DNA of 64,000 nt from Adineta ricciae. Its lineage: Eukaryota > Rotifera > Eurotatoria > Adinetida > Adinetidae. The stretch lies in NCBI GenBank assembly GCA_905250025.1, contig CAJNOJ010000090.1, positions 124,001-188,000 on the forward strand, written 5' to 3'. The translations under genes were made by a program, and so were the position numbers. Within the stretch, counting starts at the first letter, position 1. Each line of letters opens with the position of its first letter. The notes under the pieces are model-generated. The model was not told where the DNA came from and searched no databases. It saw only the letters and a list, made by a program, of their open reading frames with translations. Below are positions 37,471 through 49,275 of the stretch, in pieces.

Positions 37471-39348
37471 TCAGATGGAATGCATCCAATGATCGTTTTT
37501 GAAAAAATCCGGCATTTGATCTTCATATTGTTGCATGATTTTGTAGATACTTTTCTTCCATGATGATTCATGATCTTTTTGCTGTTGAATAGCAACGAAA
37601 AATTCGCGTAGTGCTCCTTGTGTTGCTTTCTGAAAACTGATTGGTACCTGATAAGGAAGAAAACGAGACGCAAGACAAGATTCGAATACAACGTTAATCA
37701 TCAAGTATTGTCTTACATTAATTTGATTCGAACGATTGTAATGAAGATTGAGAACTCGATAGAGTTCACAATTAGGTGTCACGGTTAAATCTTCGGGGTT
37801 TCGAAGACCTTCGGCTAAGCATTGTCGCGCATATTTTTCGATTTGTTGATAGAAAAATTCTCTAGAACAACAGGACATACGTAGAAAGGAAATCAATAAA
37901 GAAATGAAGTCTCTTACCGAAAATTGGAAAACCATTTCACTAATTGTGCAGTGATGACTTTATTAAAGCGTACATCAGGAAAGTAAGCTTTCAATACTCC
38001 GGAATTGGGATATCGAGTGTAGAAGAACATTAGTTTTGCTTTGCGAAGGTGAAGCGAAGTTAACATTGCCATGTATAAAACAAGAAAAAAAGACGGTAAA
38101 ATGCAGATGTGATCACTTAGAGAAGAAAAGCACGAATGAGCATGAAGAGATTAGAAAGTGAATGAGTTAATGAAGCTAATTTTCATCGAAGATCAAGACG
38201 GAAAAGAATACTTATCTGAAATCCATTGTACTCGCTGACGGGTTGATCAGATTTAGTTGGATTATCATCGACTGAACTGATTTCTTCATCAGTTAAATCA
38301 TCGAAATTCGATTGAGATGTTAGTTTAGTTGTTATCCGTGGGGATAGACGTGTATCAGTAACCTATGCGAAATGAAGATAAAAGAAAAATTCACGTGTAT
38401 TCGATTTGAACATACTTTTGTACGTCGCTTTTTTGGCGTTGAAAAATGAAATGGATGATCGTCAGTTGATGAGAGAGGAAACCGTGGTAATGATGATGGT
38501 GATGAAGGGAAATGATTGATAAAAGAATTGTTGAAAAGAATTTGAGAAAAATATGGATGATGGTGGTGATGATGAACAGTTTGTGGAAATAAGCCTGGTG
38601 GAAGTGGCATTGGTGGTGGTGGTGGTAGTGTTAACTGTTTGGATTCGATAGCGGCAGACAAAAGATCTTTTTGGAGACTCTCTGCGAATCGTTCCATGGA
38701 TATTGGTGATGTGATGTGATTGACACGTGCTAAATCTTGAATGTAATTGAAGAACGGCAGATTCGACGATGAAAAGGGAAATATGGGTGAAGTTGGAATT
38801 TGAAGAGATTTCTAAAGATTAATTAGCGAGTAGTTACAAGAGGAAAAGAATTTAGTGTCGAACAATACTTGTTTTTCCATCGATTCATTGATTTCACCCA
38901 TTTCTTCTTCGTCATCTCGTTCGTCTTCGTTTTCCACATTGTCATCATCATCAACATTATCGTGTTCGGATGTCGATGAAGGTGAAGGTGATGATCGTTC
39001 ATGATGATGGGAAGTGATTTTCACAAGTTGTTGCGGTTTCGATTGTTTTCTTGAACGTTTGTTTTCATTTTTCATATCATGTTGATCGTCATGACATGGA
39101 TAAGAACGTTTACGTTGTTGTTCTTGTTGATGCGAATCAGCCGCTGTCGATGATGATGATGTTGGTGAAGATGAACTAACGCTTCCATGCGGCGAAGAAT
39201 TTAGCGATTGCGATGAACGTTTTTCGATAATTTCTTGTAAGATTTTCGTATGTACAAAAGCCATATCATTGAGATGATTCAAATGCGGATGGAAACGCGA
39301 GAGAAGATAAGGAGAAAAGCTTGTAGGGTTATTTGTCGAAGAATTCAT
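37471..39348 (-). CDS. Prospero/Prox homeodomain transcription factor
   Basis: Divergent-homeodomain transcription factor of neural and other differentiation. Six exons (38869-39348, 38416-38811, 38232-38362, 37918-38115, 37717-37861, 37471-37647) can be joined into 508 codons. The C-terminal ~160 residues form the homeo-Prospero unit: [72 protein letters not shown] and [12 protein letters not shown]. The N-terminal part is low complexity: Ser- and acid-rich stretches, a His run, a Pro run and a basic PKKRRTK likely to be a nuclear signal. The exon 3/4 junction is uncertain. To include the conserved LHLRK, exon 4 must start near 38115 and also encode an odd hydrophobic stretch ([10 protein letters not shown]). 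Start codon chosen as the first ATG of the open frame. Confidence 0.9.
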
Positions 39349-39909
39349 TCTTTCACAATTAACTAAACGTGAATAATGTAATATAACATAGAGAAGAAAA
39401 AGAGAAAAAAACAGACAAGAATGAATAAATTTATTGTAAAGTAAATCTTTTTACTCTCTTATCTCCGTGAACTTTACTTAAGTTAGAAGCAGCATCTCTA
39501 CGTGCCGTTTTTCTATGTATTTTTTTTAACATTCACACATCTCTCGAGAGACACTCACCATTTAGCAGTAAATTTATTCTTGACTCGTCCCAATGATCTT
39601 TTTTTTCTTCGTCGTCTTGTATTATATGCCGAGAATGATGTCTGAAAGAAAAGAAGAAAATCAACCATTCCGTTGTGTCCTAGTCTCAAAATGCAAGAAA
39701 GAGAAAAAAAAGAAGAGGGAAAGCAAAAGATATTTCAACCAATGTCTTTGTTAACGCAAAGAACATTGCAGCTAATAGGAAGCGAGAGAACGATGAACTT
39801 AAGACGAATGAAAAATCAGTGTGTCGATGCATCACCTGCTTCGATTCTTTAAGTTAAAGAAGCATCTGCGCATGCGTATGAACACAACGTAAAGATATCG
39901 AATTAAAAT

Positions 39910-39925
39910 TATATATATATATATA
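39910..39925. repeat. TA dinucleotide repeat
   Basis: Eight TA units in a row, directly visible. Confidence 0.9.
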
Positions 39926-40157
39926 GCCTCAAGGTCGACATTGTTATTTTAACATCTTTTCGTCATTTGTAGAGCTTAATGATTTGATGATAGACGACGT
40001 AATGAATGTGTCAACATATTGAACGCGTGCCTTTCTTTTGATAGAAGATTTTTTCTTCGAGAAAGTAGACAAATAGATGTTTATTCATCTATTGTTAAAC
40101 AGAATCAACAAGAGAATGCAATGACGCCATTCGGATATCTGAGTAGTAGTCTATCAA

Positions 40158-40158
40158 N
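40158..40158. other. Ambiguous base (N)
   Basis: The only non-ACGT character in the window, at the left boundary of the inverted Prospero copy. Confidence 0.99.
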
Positions 40159-40159
40159 T

Positions 40160-40256
40160 ATGGCTTTTGCACATACGAAAATCTTACAAGAAATGATCGA
40201 AAAACGTTCATCACAATCGCTAAATTCCTCGCCGCACGGAAGCGTCAGTTCGTCTT
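40160..40256 (+). pseudogene. Inverted 97-nt copy of a Prospero exon-1 segment
   Basis: This segment aligns without gaps to 39168-39264 read on the opposite strand: 97 bases with 7 mismatches. Both encode the same block, MAF(V/A)HTKILQE(I/M)IEKRSSQ, continuing to a Ser-rich end. Five of the seven changes are synonymous. Homology starts two bases after the N at 40158 and stops abruptly at 40256, one codon before an in-frame TGA. The upstream frame (40019-40157) does not match Prospero. It is either a small inverted duplication or an assembly join with a second gene copy. Confidence 0.8.
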
Positions 40257-42611
40257 GAGCCAATTACAGAAAAGCACCCGCCTCGAGGGTAAGCAACTAA
40301 CCCATTCAGAAAACATTTTTTCTCTTCACTAAAAGGATTTGATTGAATCGTTGATGAATAGTTGTTCACCTGCAATGGTTTTTCTAACGATAATAAAGAA
40401 AAAAGCAGTACACATACACAGCTGGAGAAATGAAATCAAGCATAAATGACGATAATCATCGATCAATTGATTATATTAATGTTTTACATTTTTTTCCCCT
40501 ACATGCATATATAATCCGACACACTCAGCTGTGTGTCACCAACGAAAGAAAATCTGGTGCTAATTTCTATTGTTACTCCACCCTTGTGATTGTCATCATC
40601 GTTTACAGACAATTTGAAATTTTCCATTACATCGATACTGATTCGATTGTGTTATTATGTGCGTGTGTCTCGTCGGTGATGAAATCATTCGTCAAATAGA
40701 AAAAGAAGCGGATGAGGGGGAAGAGAAACAAAGTCAATTCTCATCGTTTCGTGTGAGCAGATGCCAGGGAGGTATGTTTTATCTCAAAGAAAATAATCTT
40801 CGATATTGATCTGGAGGTGTATGTCTCACGTTCTTTACCTCGAGATTGAGCGAACGTGCATTCAAGTGATCAAACACATGTCAACATAATTCTATTCTTT
40901 CTTTTCTCTTGTTAGATATTTCAACAGACATTGTAGCTGAAGAATGTTTCAAATGATGTATTGTCATGCATTGTTGATTTCTCTTTATTTTATTGGCGAA
41001 GGAAAAAAAACCTTCGCCTTCTATCATCATTTATTCTAGTCTCGCACAAATGTCATTCTATTATTTCCGTCTCCATCCAATGAAAGAAATATGCTAGCTT
41101 ACTCTCTTCTCGTGCTACGGAGAAGAACAAGACAAAAAGCGAGAACTTTTGATTAAAAGGAAAAGTTGTCTAATGAACTAGACAAGCAAAAAACACATAC
41201 ATATATATATCTCTTTCCATTTATACACATATAAACACAATGAATGCATAGATCAAGTGTGAAATACATCCGCATTACTAATGACATCCCACCAGCATGC
41301 ATTGCTCGTTCGAGAGAAAGAGAAGATCATTGGTATAGTTAGAAAATGCAAATTGAGTCGTTCTTTCAAATGAAGACAAGCGTAGCAAATTCGAAATACA
41401 TGACAAATGGAATGTAAACGAAGGTGCTGATATCCTTTCTCTTGCTCTCTCCCTTCTTCGATTAAGCAACACTAGACATCCATCTGTCGACCAATTAAAA
41501 AGATAAGAATACCATAGTATGTAACGATCTTCGGACTGCATATCAATATGTATGCACAATTTTCTCTCACTTATGTGAATACATATCAAAGAACATACGT
41601 CGTTCAATATTCTTGACAACAATAAGACTACTGTATCACTCATCATGATGAGGTGTTTGATTGAACATGAACAGCAGCCGATGCCGCTCACTTTTGCTGC
41701 CACTTCACTATATGTACATGTGTGTGTGTGACATACTCAATATGCAGAAAAGTATTGCATGTATGTGTCGATGTTTAACTTGATTAGATAGATTCTTCGT
41801 TACTTTGATGTGTATGTGTGAGATGGGATAGAGCGATTGTTTCTGTTGTCGTTCATTAAAAAGATCAACCCTACCTGCGTTTGAAATGTATTGCACGTGT
41901 GAAAGTTAGTGAACTTTGCATAGAAGATTTGTAATCAATCAATTAATCTTCTTTCAAACATGTTCTTTGATAAGCAACGAGAAGATTCGTTTTTTTTTTG
42001 AACATCAATGATAATTAGCGATGAAGAAGATTAACATTTTGTGTTTAATGCAGAGAAGGGAAAAAAGAACAATGTCCTTAAATTTGTTTCAATTAATTGA
42101 GAATCAATGTTAACAATTTCATCGAAGAATGCGAGAGAGTATCGAATATTCTCTTTTTAGGTCAAAATTTTCTTATCCCACCCTTCTATGCTCCAGCATT
42201 CGAAAAGGATCTCATTGAATTTCAAATCATAAAGATTTATACATAATCAAAATCTTGAGAAGCTTCATATGACTGTCTTTGTTCTTTTGATCATGTCCAA
42301 CACACAGAAACGAACGTCATAAATTCGTTCTAATTAGCCTCGTACAGCTACGGTCTATTAGACTGCATGTCGCTTGCTCAATTGATTGGAATAGAAATGA
42401 AATTCATACGCTCAGTGCAAAAATAAACCAAGAGTATGTTCACCTTGTATTTAGACTAATCTTGCACATCTATGGTTTTGTTTATATTATTACTTGATCA
42501 ATTCTATCTGTAGACAACAGAGGAAGAAAACGTATAATTGATTAAAATCGTATTAACAAATTCTGAAGGCTGCATCATTGCCATTCATTCGTATATAGTT
42601 TCGAAAAGAAA

Positions 42612-45600
42612 ATGATCCATGCTAAAATCTCTTCACCATTGTGTTCTCCATCTCGAAGAAAACGACAAACTAGTAGTGGCAGGTAATATACAGCTCTAAG
42701 AAGGCCAATCAACTCATTTGCGATTTGCTTAGAACATGCAGTGGATCAGCAAAGATTCGACAACAAAACGAGGAAACTATTCTATCAGGTTTCACTCAGT
42801 GTAGAATATACTCTTTACTGTTGTGCCTTTCTTTCATCTTGAACAGATTCACTTCCCGCTCGACATTCAAGTTTCTACAAACGGGGTAAAGGACACTTAA
42901 AGATCGGTCATATTCTGCAAAGAAAGAAAAGCTTGTTGATTGCACCTGATGGTAATTTTCTCCAATTGTTTTTCCTATCAGAGTTTATTGATTATGTTTA
43001 GCTTTCATACCAAATTCAAGTTTTCGCGCTGAGCTCAAAAGAAAAGAAATTCAACCGGTGGAAGTCGAAGTTTTTCGATTGCGATTGGTATAAGTTTATC
43101 GTTTAAATAATTCGATTTTGCAAAGTATCTCGTTTTAGGATATTTTAAAAAATCTTCAAGTAGGAAGGAAATATTGACGATTGATGAATAGTATTTTCTT
43201 CTCAAAGGTGAATGCGGACGATTCCGATGTTCCAGACGATGATGACGACCTCCGTAGGAAAGCTTCAAAATCAAAATCAGCTGATAAAAAGAAACTAAGA
43301 GGTTTGACAGTCTACTGTTCATCGCTTTTCTTGAAGCAATTCTTCATTTTCAGGCATATTTGCAACATCTCAGAAAGTAAATTTTCCGTGTCAACCTCAA
43401 AATTTTCACCACGGATCAATTTAGGGTCAAAACGGACTGCCATCAGAAGACATGATACATAATAAATATTGGACTAAAGTAGATTTATATCACCAATCGA
43501 TTGTTCGTTATTTGCATCGTTTGAGTAGGATACAATGCCGGAGCTGTTTAAACAAATGCAAAATGAAGTTTGGTGGAAGCAGACTAACGATGAGAAACCG
43601 AATCTTCTTTCGACGTTAATGTACTTGGTAGAAACTATTAAATCCAAACAGATTGAATCTTATGAATCAGCATGTTATTATATCATCGAGATTTTTCGGT
43701 AGGACTATCAGTGAGTTTTATTAGTACTCCGCTGACGAGGTTTTTCTTGTATCTTTAAAGAACATATGGTATTGAGTCGTTATTTGTGAATCAAACTTTG
43801 AATATTCTTCTTAAACATCTTTCAACGAATGAAAATGATCCATTAAATAGCTGTACGATCCGTACAATTGCTCAGTTTATGATTGAACAGAAAGATATTG
43901 TCGTTCAATTAGTTGAATACGCATCGAACCTTCCACCAGTAAAATGATCTTCTGATTTTACCTTTCAAAAATAAAATTTTCATATTTGTATTTCAGAATC
44001 ACACTCTTCGACAAGAAGTTATCAATGCAATTAAGTTCATAACAGATATCAGTAGTTCAGATGACATCGAGTTAGTTCTTGGCAGTGTGGGTGCTGTTCA
44101 TGTACGTCACCACCTTTCATTTTGTTGTCGAACAACGAATGATTTTCTTTAAGGATTATCCCGAAGATAATTTCTCTCTCAAAACCATTGTAACAAATCT
44201 AGTCAATGCACCCAGAGAAACAGCACCAGCATCCGAAGTAGTAAATGTAGACGATGAAATGGAAGGAATCCATCCATTATTAAAGAAAATTTCAAGAGAA
44301 AAATGGTTTCCCAAAGAAAACCTACCAGTCACTGTCGATTATGTACTGGACGCGATCATAACGAAGTTGTCGGATGCGACGAAAGTAATGATCAAAGTGT
44401 TGACAACACATTTGGTGCAAATGCATCAGTAAGTGTTCGCCGAATACTGATATTGAATATATGGTTGATACTTTTCAGTGTAATCGGATATTCGAAAGAA
44501 CAGTTCGATCGAGTTTCGGACACTTTGATATTGTTGCTAGCAAATCCTGAAGCTGACTATCGTTTGATCGCTGCAACAAACCTTGCGAATCTCAAAGCAG
44601 AGACTAAATCGATTGATATTGCATTGTTGTACTCATTTGCAAACGATCCTCGAGTAAACTTCTTGTGTCTTTTGTTTTTCTCGCTGACGACATTCAAAAT
44701 TACATAGATTCTCGTTCGTACTGAATGTTGTGATTCACTGAAAATATTGACAGGAATCAGTTCTGATACTCTCTTAAAAGACTGTGTAGAAGACATTCGA
44801 TATTTACAGGTATGTATGAGCCAATATCGAACGATGCGGAGAGATGGATCTATATTTCTTCAGACTTTACCGGAAGAAGATTTCACTCTACAAAATTATT
44901 TGAGAGAAAAGAATCGTGCACCAACTCCACCGACACATACTGAGGAGGAATTGGCCGTGTCAGATCAAAATGTGAATGTCGATCCAACGGAAGCGAATGA
45001 AAATGTAACACCTGTGCGTGTTTCTCGTTCGCCTACTCCAGTAATGATCAATCGACTATCTATACCAATACAGTTGGAATCTATTGCCATGGAAAGTGGA
45101 AAGTTATCAAGAGCATCGGACAAACGATTGGATCGACGTGATACTGAAGAGAAGTCGAAGTCAATTTCGTCGCATTCATCAGAAGAACTTCCTCAAAAAC
45201 GTCAATCACTTATATCAGTAAAAACTCCGATTTCAATTCAAATAACTCCAAAACGGTAATGCACACGGCACTCGTCTTTCCCAAGACATTCATCATCTAT
45301 TTCAGTTCATCTACTTTATCGCAGACAACGACAGCTTCTCATTCCTATGCTACCCCGAATCGTATGTGTTTAAAACAAGTCTAGAACTTTCGTTTATCTT
45401 TGATTCTCTCGGTGTCTTAGATGATGTTCAAGAAAAAGAAAATAATCAGGTTGAAGAAAACTTCGATTCACCTTCTCAAACGACCATCATCAGCGATGCC
45501 ATTCAAACAATTCTCGAAGAACATAAACGAATCGTTGGTTTCTACCGTATGATTCCAAATCGTCCTATTCTTATTCCACATAAGATCACCATGGATAACA

Positions 45601-47082
45601 TCCTCAGCGATCAATCGCATATAATTATTCGTCACCATTTCTCTCGCTTGCATAAACCTAACCGATACGCATTCCAAGCATCATCAGATCCAATGAATTC
45701 GATGAGTTTGTTTGACTTCAATCACAATCAACGTCATTTATATGAAATTGAATCTGTTCAATTACTGTCATCGCTAGTTGTACGTGCTGTGCAAATACAT
45801 CGTCATCATGATCGATTCATTCCTGGTTCATTTTCGGCCAACTTTCCTAATCTATTAAATGTCACACCAATACGTTTAGTGAATACGTCATCGAAATTAC
45901 CACCAAATCCACCAGCACAATCCCCATCAAGACAATATACTCACCTACATTCGAAAGTACGAGCGAGGGCAATCAGAGAAGGTACAAACTAACACAATAC
46001 TTATTTCTAATTTACAACTATTCACATAGGCATCAATATCCAGAGAGCTGAGAATATGCGTGATGTTCTGTCTAATCTTCTGGAAACTGATCCTGAACCG
46101 TCAATAGGACATCTTTCAAATTCTAAGCATACTCATATCACGCATGCCTGGCTTCTCAGTCACTGTATGTTTCCATTGTATTGATGTACCTTATTGAGAT
46201 ATTATCATATTATCTAGTACTAAAATCACAAGGCGTTATCTATTCAGACAGCTGCCTGCAAAGAATCATTCATTCTTATCCGAAGTTTCTCCCTTTACTT
46301 CACACAAGAATTCCAGATCATCTCATATCTGTTATCTGGAATGATCCCATTCTCAAACATATCGCTTCCATATTCAGACATAAACAAGTAAGATAGTCAG
46401 TGCGGCCTTTTCGGATTGACTTAATCCATAAATTTAGAATTCAATAATGGAAGATGGCTCATCAGTTCATATAAGGTGAATTTGTGGTTTTTTTTCTGTC
46501 AGAAATGAGAAGAATTGAGTTTTGTTTGATGATTTAGCGATACAAGCTCGTCAATACCGATTACCGAAGATGAATATTCATTGAACAGCTTTGAGTACCT
46601 ATCACTCATACATCGTGATGATCAGAAGAAGAGATTTTTACCACCCATTCGACCAACCAAAATGTAATTAGTGCATTTTATGATCGATGATATTTGACTA
46701 AGATCTCGTATAGGGAATATCCACGTCAACTTCTTAAGGTTGGTTTTGGTGAATTAGAAATCAACTCCACTGTTTCATCAAATGTCACTTTGCCACAAGA
46801 AAATAAAGTGAAATCTCGTAAACGTCGAGTTTATATGCATTTCATGGTGAGTGATTTTTTAACCTCAACTAGTATTTTAATGTATCATTATCCATGTTAG
46901 ACGTCGTCAAACGAGAGTGTGGTAAGTAATTTGAGATAACGTACTATTTACGGATGAAAATGTCTGCTGCATAGTCCGACCACCAAGAGCCTGTCAAAGG
47001 TCGATCATTGCAAATGTATAAGGCTGATTATCAAACAATTTCCTACCTTCCAATCGTCTCTCGAGTTCCAACATACAAATGA
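42612..47082 (+). CDS. Large HEAT/armadillo-like repeat protein, function unknown
   Basis: I joined 23 exons, all with short GT-AG introns, into an uninterrupted 1077-codon frame from ATG 42612 to TGA 47080-47082. Residues 1-150 are basic with an acidic patch (five Asp in a row after DSDVP). Residues 165-500 are built of paired helices typical of HEAT/ARM solenoids, for example LLSTLMYLVETIKSKQIE, TIRTIAQFMIEQKDIVVQLV, RLIAATNLANLKAETKSID and ILVRTECCDSLKILTG. A Ser/Thr/Arg-rich linker (about 500-650) precedes a second, partly helical region and a basic tail (KSRKRRVYM). Length and layout would fit HEATR4, a poorly studied animal protein, but I cannot confirm this. The ACBP gene follows 278 nt downstream on the same strand. 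Confidence 0.75.
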
Positions 47083-47284
47083 GAACTATTTTTAACTTTT
47101 TCTACAATACGTATATGTACAGAAACTGTTTTAATCATCTGAGAGCGACATCATTCTTACCCTTTCTTATGAAGTTAATTTCAATCGAACAGCGAATCAA
47201 AAATATACATCCGTAAAGATGGTATGGTGACGAACGGTTTACCTCTATCATCGCATTTTTTTTTGTTTATTCTACTTTCATATA

Positions 47285-47290
47285 AATAAA
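47285..47290 (+). promoter_or_regulatory. Polyadenylation signal, HEAT-repeat gene
   Basis: AATAAA about 200 nt after the stop codon and 70 nt before the next start codon. Confidence 0.5.
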
Positions 47291-47360
47291 TTGCGTCTCC
47301 GAATCTCGACTATTACTATTTATAGATTGTAACTGAAGCTCCCCATCGAAATAGTTCACT

Positions 47361-47678
47361 ATGTCGCAAGCTGAATTTGATAAAGCTGCGGAAGAAGTCA
47401 AGCAATTAACGAAAAAGCCGTCTGATGATGAATTACTTCAACTTTATGGTCTTTTCAAGCGTGAGTTCAAAAGAGAAAGAATAATTTAAAGATAAATTTT
47501 CAAATAATTATTTTTTATAGAAGCAACTGTCGGTGACAACAACACCTCTAAACCAGGCATGTTCGATTTAAAGGGTAAATACAAATGGGAAGCCTGGGAC
47601 AAAAACAAGGGCACTTCAAAAGAAGATGCTCAAAAGAAATACATCGATTTAGTAAAACAACTTCAAGCGAAACAATAA
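47361..47678 (+). CDS. DBI: Acyl-CoA-binding protein (diazepam-binding inhibitor)
   Basis: Cytosolic carrier of long-chain acyl-CoA esters. Two exons (47361-47460, 47521-47678) give 85 codons, against the usual ~86. The four-helix ACBP signature is clear: [32 protein letters not shown], then [19 protein letters not shown], and KYIDLVKQL near the end. The acyl-CoA contact residues of the YGLFKQAT and KWEAW segments are present. Poly(A) signal AATAAA at 47726-47731. The gene is tail to tail with the RNF144-like gene, 95 nt apart. Confidence 0.96.
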
Positions 47679-47773
47679 AACCAGTTTTACTCGATATATT
47701 GTGCTGCGTTGTTTTGAACTTTCTCAATAAAACAACATTCGTTTTACAAGACTATTCAGAAAGTTTGAAATGA

Positions 47774-49037
47774 TCATACGATATCAATCACAGATTGATA
47801 TGGAGTGGATGAGCGATGTTCCCCTCTCGATGATCGATCGAAATAATTTCGAATTTGTTTTTGGCCACAACAGAACAGGTATGGAAGAATTAGGATGAGT
47901 AATGGTGAAGTAACGATCAGAAGAAAAATAAGAAGTAAAAACAAACCGATCGTCAGCAGCCGATGAAGGAATAAAGATAAACGAGAGTGGCCGAGTCTAA
48001 AAACAAAAAAATCATTTGAAATAGAGCGCAACAGGTCCAGTGACAATTACCGGTTGCGACAAGAACCGCGTTCATAGTGTAAAAGAAAGAAATCGTTCTA
48101 TTTGTCGTCAGTAAAAGATGTAATTGAGCAATTAGGAAATGAAAATCTTTCATACCTCTAAAGATCTCAAACAGTACCAACAGAAGATGTGTTTACAGAT
48201 AACGCAGGTTATTTGGGCACAGCCATTGACTCGTTCAAGAAGAACAGAGCATCGTGGACACTGCTTAATATCAGAATGAATCGGATTCGCATAAGAAATT
48301 CTGAAATGAACAAATTTTTAGATAACTCAAAATTTGCCAGAAATGCTTCGTATTTACAGTAATCGAGTGCAATCTTCAGTGGAATGCCATTGGCGACGGC
48401 ATTTCGAGCAGATTGGATTATGGCACTATAACATTGAGATGCATGGCTTTTGAAAACCGTTTGATCGTCTTACTCTCGTGCAAGTGATGGATCGTTGCTT
48501 TCGTGCATCAGGTACTGCTAAAATGTGTCCACAATCCATATGTGGACAGAAAAATCGTCGAGGATCTTTAGCTACTTCTAGCGAGATTTAGAATGATTTC
48601 ATATCGTGATTAAAGCAAATAAATGCAATACCATAATCAAGTAACAGTTTGTTGTAAAGATTAAATTGAGCATTGGTAAGAAAAGAACGAATCTACAAGT
48701 AGAATTAAAAATACAATAGCAATTACAAATAACAAGAAATACTTCGTTAGTAGAGAGTGAATCATTACAACCATTAGCCGGACATCGTATTGTTGCTGAC
48801 CTGAAAAAATCCAAATTAGGAAACTAAATTCGAATTTCTCAAATTATACCCGATGTTTACTTGACTGATAACATACTGACGTACACACTACAATTCTATG
48901 AAGTGATAGCTTCTCTCCGAAATACGAGTACTAACCTGTTGACAAAACTGGCAATGACATGATGTTATTCGATAGATTTCGGATTTATTGTCCACATCAT
49001 TATAGCAGATTGAGCATTGAAACGTGCTTTCGTTCAT
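47774..49037 (-). CDS. RBR E3 ubiquitin ligase, RNF144 type, C-terminal membrane anchor
   Basis: RING-between-RING ligase that passes ubiquitin through a catalytic cysteine. Nine exons (48936-49037, 48850-48887, 48743-48800, 48632-48692, 48474-48577, 48358-48425, 48156-48300, 48051-48097, 47774-47996) give 281 codons (RNF144A ~292). RING1 begins CSICYND and continues CHCQFCQQCVRQYV. The IBR is CHNPICSKCRRQWHSTEDC. RING2 is KQCPRCSVLLERVNGCAQITC with the expected catalytic Cys in NGCAQ, then CKHIFCWYCL. After the conserved RLGHSRLSLFLHR comes one long hydrophobic helix, as in RNF144A/B. The start is the first ATG, right before RING1; no extra N-terminal domain is seen. Confidence 0.92.
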
Positions 49038-49275
49038 CGTATTCTTGCCATATTCTATGTAACGTTTAGTTCAACATGTTTATCTCTATCGAAATCATCT
49101 ATAGAAAAAAGTCGAATGAATTCAATCTCTTCTTAGCATTTCCCTTTGTCCTAATATATTTCGGTTTGAAAGCCCATATACAAAAAAAAGAAAATAAACA
49201 ATAATCTTTCAATATAAATATATACAACAATAACAACAAATATATTATATAAATGAATATAAAAGCTAAACTAAA

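Larger units (their letters stand above)
39349..42611. other. 3.3-kb gene-poor region upstream of Prospero
   Basis: The largest stretch without a supported gene. It should contain the upstream region of Prospero (to its left) and of the HEAT-repeat gene (to its right). It includes a TA repeat at 39910-39925, the inverted Prospero fragment at 40160-40256 and the N at 40158. Open frames of 141 and 62 codons on the minus strand at 41278-41896 look like chance frames. Non-coding 5' exons or enhancers are possible but not provable from sequence alone. Confidence 0.5.

Noticed and set aside
41278..41896. Minus-strand open frames of 141 and 62 codons
   Set aside because: No domain, no splice-linked partner exons, Cys/Ser/Leu-rich composition expected from the base bias, and no start context.
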